A stretch of DNA of 19,774 nucleotides from Parachlorella kessleri (Eukaryota > Chlorophyta > Trebouxiophyceae > Chlorellales > Chlorellaceae), in the NCBI GenBank assembly GCA_001598975.1, contig BBXU01003049.1, forward strand, positions 1 through 19,774, given 5' to 3'. The notes under the pieces are model-generated. The model did no database searches. It saw only the letters and a list, made by a program, of their open reading frames with translations, and was not told the DNA's origin. Below are positions 1-6,137 of this stretch, in pieces (position 1 is the first letter of the stretch; every line of letters begins with the position of its first letter). Both the position numbers and the translations under genes were made by a program.

Positions 1-14
1 CCGGGCGGTCTCAC

Positions 15-1291
15 CAGCTGCACGTCAAAGTGGCGCATGCGCAGCACCCGCCACGCCGCCTCCCGCACCACAGCAAACGCCTCCGGCAGCAGCCCGTCCA
101 GCGTCTCCCCCTGTCGCAGGCGTTCCCGGAAGCCCGCTGTCTGCGATTTGAGCTCGTCGTCGGTCAGGACCTCCAAGCCAGGCCCCAGGGCTTTCATTTG
201 CTCCAGCTGCCGGATGTACCTGCATGTACATAAGGCGGTCTTGCTTGAGTCATGAGCGGTACAGCTCCCAGCACCCTTGCAGGACCAGCCACAAGCTAAC
301 AACCTGAGGAACGAGTGCCACCACAAGGCCAAGTGCCCCCTGCAAGGCCCCCCCCCCCCCAACCCACCCACATCCACACACCCTGCCTGTGACTAACCCG
401 CTGCCATGCGTCGCTTTTCCCGGCATGCCTTTCCTAGCCCGATGGACTGCCAAACGCTGTGCCGCGCCCCCTTCCGTGAGTCACAGCCACGTCCCTTGCC
501 CCACGGTACATGCTCAGTCCTTCCGACCACCCCTGCCTTTCTTCGGGTCCTGCTCATGACTACCACTGGCGGAACTGAGGGTCACAACTGCAAGCCCTGC
601 TTACTTGTCCAGCGCTCGCCTCTCCCCGGGCCGCACGTTGGCAAGGTGCTCCTCCCAGTGCGAAGGGACATGCCCCAATTCCTGCAGCATCACTCCAACA
701 GAGATATCCACACTGCATGCGCCCCTCCCCCCCATGTGCGTAAGGCAGGCACGAGCAGAATGCATGAGGGAGAGGCTCTGCCTTAGCCCAGGCGCAGGCT
801 GTCAGCCTAGCTGGTAGGTTACTGCGCCATGAAGGCAAGCTTTGTCCTTTCGCTACTTCACCCAAAGCACAGGGCCATGGAGCCACCCGTCACCAAAACA
901 TGCACAGAGGGCCCCTCATCTGCGATGTTCCTCCAGCTGCCGGCTCCCCAGCTGGCAGCACCAGCCCTTGCAACTCACTGCTGTGACTTGTGCGGTGTGA
1001 CCTCAAGCCTCCTAGGAACCTAGCTGTAGCTAGCACACTCACAGAGGCTGTTGGCACCCGTCCCTGCAGCTTGGCCCCGCCGGCAGCATGGCTGCCAGCT
1101 CCAGCTAGCACGCCGCTCTGTAATGCTACCCGGCGCGTCCATTGTTTGATTATGGGCGTTGGCCGCTTCCAAGCTGGCTGTGGGGCGCCTGTCTGGTGAC
1201 CGTGCCTGGCGAAGCGCCTCAGAGACCTCCAGAGCGGCCGTCGCTGTGGCGTAGCGGGCGCCCCCGTGTCTACCATTGGCTGCCCTGACAT
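15..1291 (-). CDS. SECA: SecA preprotein translocase ATPase, N-terminal exons (partial, runs off left edge)
   Basis: This is the motor ATPase that drives unfolded preproteins through SecY, probably in the plastid. Three exons are inferred: 1291-1043 (ATG at 1291, less certain), 681-605 and 219-15. Exon 3 reads [20 protein letters not shown] and continues through [18 protein letters not shown] and MRHFDVQL, which is the conserved start of the SecA DEAD motor just before IGGMVLH. Donor GTGAGA at 14-9 ends the exon at CTG, exactly where the family continues with IGG. Phases fit: exon 1 ends in phase 0; exon 2 ends GAC AA, and exon 3 begins G TAC. Exon 1 (83 codons) is Arg/Ala/Pro-rich with a single acidic residue, as expected for a transit peptide, but its frame rests on phase and composition only. 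A second possible acceptor for exon 2 lies near 713. SecA1 and SecA2 cannot be separated from this part. The family call is very safe; exon 1 is moderate. Confidence 0.85.
220..604 (-). other. SecA intron 2, with a C13 run
   Basis: This 385-bp interval has donor GTAAGC at 604 and acceptor ATGCAG ending at 220. It holds an uninterrupted run of 13 C on the plus strand at 348-360 (G13 on the coding strand). No other coding signal was seen. The acceptor lies inside a small direct repeat of GTACAT. Confidence 0.75.
682..1042 (-). other. Inferred SecA intron 1
   Basis: This 361-bp interval runs from donor GTGAGT (1042-1037) to acceptor CTGCAG (ending at 682). It joins the putative transit-peptide exon in phase 0. 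The last part, about 713-682, is open in the frame of exon 2, so exon 2 may be longer. Nothing else recognisable was found. Confidence 0.5.
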
Positions 1292-1892
1292 GATGGCAGG
1301 TCGGGCCACAGTTGTTACAGCGTGCAGTCGCTGGAAACGGGAGGGTCACAATGACATGCAACTGATCGGGGCTAAGAACGCTTGATTGCGGAGTTGAAAG
1401 CCCTCCAATGCTTCAACTGTATTATTGACACTGTCAACTGGCCTCCTTCCAAATATCACAAGCACCGCAAGGACCTTCCCGCCAATACACTGAACGAGGA
1501 AACAGGACCTGCCAGTAGCCAATAGTCAGATCCAGCCGAATTTTGTAAGAACTAACCAAATATTGCATCTTTCATCTCCCCACCGTAGTCAATAAGGACG
1601 GCCACACAAAGTACAACTTGTCCAAGGGTACCCGATACCATTATGATACAGCATTGAGAAGGTGAGAGGGCACGGAATGCGAGCTTAAGAGGAGTTTAAT
1701 AGGGACGCTTCTCGTGCATAATCCTCCTGCGCTTGTGATGCGCCCACTTGTGCAATCTGCTTCAGCGAGCTTTGATCTCTTCACAAGCGGCTGGGCCACG
1801 CACACGCAACGGTTTGGTGATAGGTAAACTCTGTCCCGGCTTGGCGCGTTCTGTCCCTTCAACTTGTGTCGCCACCTGCCACACATGCCCAC
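1292..1892. promoter_or_regulatory. Divergent intergenic region between SecA and the phosphoesterase gene
   Basis: About 600 bp separate the two divergent start codons. The part from about 1380 to 1720 is visibly richer in A+T than the flanks, as is common for algal promoters. No TATA box or known operator could be assigned with confidence. Small open frames here have no recognisable sequence. Both flanking genes have plastid-like leaders, so shared regulation is possible but not shown. Confidence 0.5.
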
Positions 1893-4800
1893 ATGTCACA
1901 TGCCGGGGTCTGCTGCAGGCCATCACACCGCTCGAGCACCGCCCACCCTTTTGCCACATCCTCTCAAACCAGCAGGACTGGGCACCATCCCCTCAGTGTA
2001 AGAGCCAGGGCAATGCGTGGCGCAGCCACCCAGACAACAGCAGCAACGGCAGGCGAGCACAGCGGAGCCCTGCCTCAGAAGTTCATCCGGCTGGCCATTG
2101 TGGGGGATGTTCACGGCCAGTAAGTATCTTGCAAGTACCTTGTACATGGCCAAAAAGTATCTTGCTGTTGTGGGGGATGTACACGGACAGTAAGTTCCTG
2201 CTGGCTGGCAATTGGCTGGTCGGCTTGTTGATCCAAGCCACATCAAGTGCCTGGCTGGCCGGCTGGGGCGGGGCAGGTGCTTAGGCTCTGGTGGCGCTAG
2301 GTGTCAAGATTGGCGCGCATGCGTGCATGGCCAGTGGGTACGCGCCGTGCAGCAGATGATGTCTCAGGCTCCCTGGCTCGGCTAAATGGAGCTTGAAGCC
2401 GGGCAGGAAAGGGAGTTCTTTAAGTCCGCTTGTGTGATTCCAAGTCCTCACCTGCCGGCAGGCACAGCAGGCCACAAAACCCCTAACATCGGCATGATTG
2501 TCGAGGTGTTGTGCTCGTCAGCAGGGCCAGTCCCTGCTAAGCTCAACTGTGCTGCCCTCTACTGCAGTTGCCGTGTACAATCGGTGCATGCAGGCAGGCA
2601 GTTTGCAAGGATGCAAGGCGGCCTAGACCCTCCTTCTGTCGACTTACAGCTCCCCTGCTGCCTGGCTCACCCCTCAACCCTCAGGTGGGACGCGGACAGT
2701 GAGGCCGCCCTGGACAGCCTGGCGGCTGACGTGGCGGTGTTCCTGGGGGATTTCGGCGAGGAGGACGTCGAAATCATCCAGCGCATTGCGGGGGTGCGGC
2801 ACCGCAAGGCCGTCATACTGGGCAACCATGACGCATGGTGAGTCATGGGGGCCCCTGCAGTACTACGAAATGGTAATGCTACCTTGCAGGGAAGGCCATG
2901 ATGGCGGCATGCCGTGGGTACGAGTGTGTCTTGCTGGCTTACAGCAGATGTGCAATCGCCTGTCCTTAAGCCAGCCTACCTGACATGGATCCTGAGGGAC
3001 AACACCCGCAGGTATTCCCTCACAGAGCGTGGCCGAGCGCGCCTAGCGCGCAAGCTGGCCGGGGCGCAGTCAGCCGCCCTGCTACCCGGGGCGCCGGGCC
3101 CCAGCCCCTTCAAGAACCCCAGCCATGGGGCAGGCGCAGCAGCCGCAGCACCACCCGCAGTGGGTGTGGCGGCACAAGGGGGAACAAGGGCAGATGCAGG
3201 AGCACCAACAGCAGCAGCAGCCAGCAGCGGCAGGAGCAGCAGGCCAGTTCCGGCAGCTGCGGCTGGAGGCGGCAGCAGCAGCGGCAGCGTCGGCGGCGGC
3301 GCTGTGACCCCGGGGGTGGCCAGGCAGTTAGAGCTGCTGAGGGAGGCCCACGTCGGATGTTCCGCGGCACACTTTCCAGACCTCAACCTCAGCATCGTAG
3401 GTGAGGATGCACGATGACTAACGATGATGATGATATTAGGTCGCCCCATGTGTGAGGACTTCCTGGACCTTGACCTCAGCATTGTAGATGAGGGGTGCAC
3501 TAAGACTACTGGCAATCGGAGGGCCATCCCATGGGTGGCTGGGCGACAACGCATTGCTGCCCTCACCCTTGAGCATACCTAGGCGGGAGGGTGCACGCTG
3601 ACTAGCGCTGACATAAGGCTCGCCCATGTCATGCTGGGTTTGCCGACCTCCACCCCTCGGCATACGCCATCGAGCGACACAGCAGGAGCTCCTTCCCAGC
3701 GCTGCTCCCCGGTGACCTACCCGCTGCCTGTGCCCGCCCCTCCCCATGCAGGCGGTCCGGACATTCTTGGGCCAGCACGGCGCTGGGCGGCAAATGCTTG
3801 CTGCTGCTGTGGCAAGCAAGCAAGAACCAACTGATTTAATGATTTTTCAATGCAGCACTTTTCAGTTCATCTCATTTCCCGTCATCACTTTTCATTGCAG
3901 GCGGCCGGCCCTTCACCAAGGGCGGTAAGCAGTGGAGCGACGTGGCCGCCTTCTACCAGGACCTCTACGGCGTCGCCTCCCCCGCGGACAGCGCGCGCAG
4001 GATTGTTGCAGCGGCTGCTAGCCAGCCGGAGGGCTGCGTGCGTGTGCTGGCGGCGCACAACGGCCCCGCGGGGCTGGGGGCCGCCAGGCATGACATGTGC
4101 GGGGTGGACTGGCTGGCGGGGGAGGGGGACCATGGCGACCCCGACCTACAGGTAGACACATGGAGAATCTGATACCTTGGTGAAGTATACGGTTGCTAAG
4201 GGCGCATGACATGTGTGGGGTGGACTGGCTGACGGGGGAGGAAGACCATGGTGACCCTGACCTGCAGATGAGAAATGGGAGTATTGTTTCTCTATCGTAA
4301 TGGAACCCAGACGTGCGTTGGGTGCATGGTGTAGAAGGGGGCACTAAGGTCGTCCCGGGTTGCAGGTAGGATCCCAGAGAACCTTTGCTTCAGCATGGTG
4401 AGCGTCGTAGTGTGTGTGGGCTGGATGTTTTTGAGGCCAGGTGATAGATACCAAGATGCTGCTTGTGTCTTGCAGGGGCGGTTTTCTTAAGCAGATCCTG
4501 CCCCACTCCCCAGGGCTGTGACTCCTTTCCTGCTCCTTGTGTACACAGGCAGCCCTTGCGGCGCTGCACCACCAGGAGTGTATGCAATTATGCTCTGTGT
4601 CTTGCCTGAGATCTGAGATCTTTGTTTCCTGTCCTGCTCCTTGCCTGCGCAGGCAGCCCTTGCAGCGCTGCACCACCAGGGAGTGCCCGTCCCGCTGGTG
4701 CTCTTTGGCCACATGCACAGCACACTGAAAGGCGGGGGCCAGCGCAACATGGCCCACGTGGATCCCGTCACCGGCACAGTGCTGCTCAACTGTGCGGTGG

Positions 4801-5780
4801 TGCCGAGGATACGGCGCTTCACAGTGCCCAGGGAGCAAGCTCGGGCCGCCAGGCCCCCGGGTGCTGGGAAGCTCGACCTGGCTAGGAGTGCGGCAGCGTC
4901 TTTGGGGGATGGGCTTGCTGAGGGCAGGGGTAGGGCCGGGGAGGGGGGCCGCTACGAGAATGGGCACGTGGCGGGAGGGGGGCAGGGCCAGCGGCAGCAG
5001 CACCAGGGGGCCGTAAAGCAGGGGAGCGCGGACAGGAGTCCCAAGCGCAGCAGGGCTTTGGCAGCTGGGCAGCAGCAGCAGCAGCAGCAGTATGGTGTGG
5101 TGGCCCAGCAGCCGCAGGGTGGTGTTACACTCCAGCAACAGCTGACTGTAACAGACCAGCACCGCGGCAGCCACGTGACTGGGGACGGCCAAGGCGACTC
5201 GCTGTCTGTGGAATGGCAGCCAGCAAGCAGGCCAGGGCAGCCTAGCCAGCAGCGGGTACACGCTCTGCAGTCACAGCAGGAGCAGCAGCATGGACAGCAG
5301 CCAGGCACCGCTGGTGTAGACAGTGTCATTGAAGGTCGAGCGCACCACTTTGTTGTTGTGGAGCTAGACCCGAGTGGGGCTGTGCTGTCCGCCCGCAACG
5401 TCTGGGTGGGAGTGGCCAAGCTAGATACTGGCAGCGAGCCGCCAGCTGGCAGTGGCTATAGTGCTGGGCATGCTGCTGGCAGCGAGACGCCAGCTGGCAG
5501 TAGTCATAACGCTGGGCTGGGTACCTGTGGGCAAGCCCCCAAGCAGTGTTTCGTGCTGGAGGAGCAGGACTTGGTGTTGCTGCGGACGCAGGCAGCTGAG
5601 AGTGAGAATGATGAAACTTCAGGAGAGGCTGGAATGTTTGTGGGTGAGGGGCAGGTATTGACCGGCCGGGCTGCTGGGGCTGCTTTGTATGAGGTGTACA
5701 AGGCGCACGAGGGGCGGTGGGAGACTGTGCAGTGTGGCGGTATGGCTGGCCAGCGGCGGGGCCTGGTTGTGGGCAGCTAG
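1893..5780 (+). CDS. Calcineurin-like metallophosphoesterase, TIGR04168-type, predicted plastid protein (5 exons)
   Basis: Exons are 1893-2119, 2685-2837, 3012-3400, 3901-4151 and 4653-5780, giving 715 aa; all junctions keep frame. The binuclear-metal motifs are all present: GDVHG (residues 71-75), GDFG (97-100), GNHD (122-125), AHNGP (308-312) and FGHMH (358-362). The family-typical stretches HVG...FPDLNLSIVGGRPF and CGVDWL...DHGDPDLQ are also there. The substrate is unknown in the family. The first 54 residues have no Asp or Glu and many Ser, Thr, Arg and His, as in a transit peptide; ATG 2013 is an alternative start. Two low-complexity inserts split the fold: Ala/Gly/Ser-rich in exon 3 (about residues 145-230) and Gln/Gly-rich in exon 5 (about 390-569). 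After the second, the final strand resumes with HHFVVVELDPSG...NVWVGV. The C-terminal 130 residues or so lie beyond the family core. Introns 1, 3 and 4 carry copies of the exon ends. Confidence 0.9.
2146..2189 (+). other. Candidate alternative first exon (duplicate of the exon 1 end) of the phosphoesterase gene
   Basis: Inside intron 1, 70 bp after the exon 1 end, a copy of the exon end reads in frame from its own ATG as MAKKYLAVVGDVHGQ and stops at the same phase (CA before donor GTAAGT at 2190). Of five codon differences from exon 1 over LAIVGDVHGQ, four are synonymous and one is Ile to Val. Spliced to exon 2 at 2685 it would give a complete enzyme without the transit peptide. Transcription from here is an inference. 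Confidence 0.5.
2190..2684 (+). other. Remainder of phosphoesterase intron 1
   Basis: Intron 1 proper is 2120-2684, with donor GTAAGT and acceptor CTCAG. After the exon copy there is no further exon-like sequence that I can support. An open stretch from 2386 that runs into exon 2 has no conserved residues before 2685. Confidence 0.7.
3401..3900 (+). repeat. Phosphoesterase intron 3 with tandem copies of the exon 3 end and a copy of the exon 4 start
   Basis: The exon 3 end plus the start of the intron (3373-3440) recurs with its exon-like end at 3487 and again, more degraded, at about 3582. A weaker fourth trace ends near 3665. The copy ending at 3487 matches 22 of 28 bases of the exon end, and its donor GTGAGG has become ATGAGG. 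A degraded copy of the exon 4 acceptor (TGCAGGCGG followed by TCCGG) lies at 3748-3775. Confidence 0.65.
4152..4652 (+). repeat. Phosphoesterase intron 4 with copies of the exon 4 end and the exon 5 start
   Basis: Bases 4205-4267 match the last 63 bases of exon 4 (4089-4151) at 56 of 63 positions and still read HDMCGVDWL...DHGDPDLQ, but the following GT is AT. Bases 4549-4577 copy the first codons of exon 5 (AALAALHHQ), with the polypyrimidine tract and AG in front of them. One deleted base then shifts the frame. The intron is thus flanked on the inside by a copy of each neighbouring exon edge. Confidence 0.8.
5069..5090 (+). repeat. CAG trinucleotide run coding poly-Gln
   Basis: About seven consecutive CAG codons lie in the Gln/Gly-rich insert of the phosphoesterase exon 5. 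More broken CAG runs are at 4993-5004 and 5275-5300. Such runs are usually length-variable. Confidence 0.85.
5430..5525 (+). repeat. Two 48-bp (16-residue) tandem repeats in phosphoesterase exon 5
   Basis: The unit 5430-5477 codes GSEPPAGSGYSAGHAA and the next, 5478-5525, codes GSETPAGSSHNAGLGT. The unit is in frame, so copy-number change would keep the protein readable. It sits near the C-terminus (about residues 600-631), outside the metal site. Confidence 0.8.
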
Positions 5781-5893
5781 GTAGGCGGAGACTTCCTTCT
5801 AAGAATGAGAGCAGCCACATGGCTGGCCAGCGGCGGGGCCTGGTTGTGGGCAGCGAGGTAGCCGGGGGCTTCATTCTAGCGAGAGCAGCCCAC
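5742..5893 (+). repeat. 77-bp tandem duplication over the phosphoesterase stop codon
   Basis: The unit starting ATGGCTGGCC at 5742 recurs at 5819. The 34 bases from 5744 and from 5821 are identical, and the rest is degraded. In the first copy the coding frame ends in TAG (5778-5780). In the second the matching codon is GAG, followed by GTAGCC. Confidence 0.9.
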
Positions 5894-6093
5894 GTGTACT
5901 CGCAAGTCTGCTATCTAGTTGCACAAGCTATGCCTTGCTGTGTCATTTATGATTCCTTCACTGCTAACGTGGCTTGAGGAGCATTTGTACTTATTTCATT
6001 GAATCTATTCCTTGCCTTCATCCTCAATACCTGGATCCTTCCAAGTATGCATTTGATATTTGCACCTGAAAATGTCATGCTGCCATGCCCGAT
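5894..6093. other. Convergent 3' region between the phosphoesterase gene and XRCC2
   Basis: This holds the presumed 3' untranslated sequence of both genes. It is richer in A+T than the coding parts. No TGTAA was found for the plus-strand gene. No further gene was seen. Confidence 0.6.
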
Positions 6094-6098
6094 TTACA
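6094..6098 (-). terminator. TGTAA polyadenylation signal for XRCC2
   Basis: TGTAA on the minus strand lies about 40 bases after the XRCC2 stop codon. TGTAA is the usual chlorophyte signal, and its position supports the stop at 6138. Confidence 0.55.
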
Positions 6099-6137
6099 CA
6101 CGATTGGAAGCGAAGGAGCTGTACTGCTTGCCAGGCC

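Noticed and set aside
2976..3566. 196-codon open frame on the minus strand
   Set aside because: It is the antisense shadow of the GC-rich, low-complexity exon 3; the plus strand has the conserved residues and matching splice phases.
4205..4290. Exon 4 copy as a functional cassette exon
   Set aside because: It lacks a GT donor, the next possible donor gives the wrong phase, and its upstream AG has no good pyrimidine tract; it is best seen as a decayed copy.
4344..5261. 305-codon open frame on the minus strand
   Set aside because: It lies antisense to phosphoesterase exon 5 and its Gln/Gly-rich insert. It has no recognisable motif, and the plus-strand frame carries the conserved FGHMH motif.
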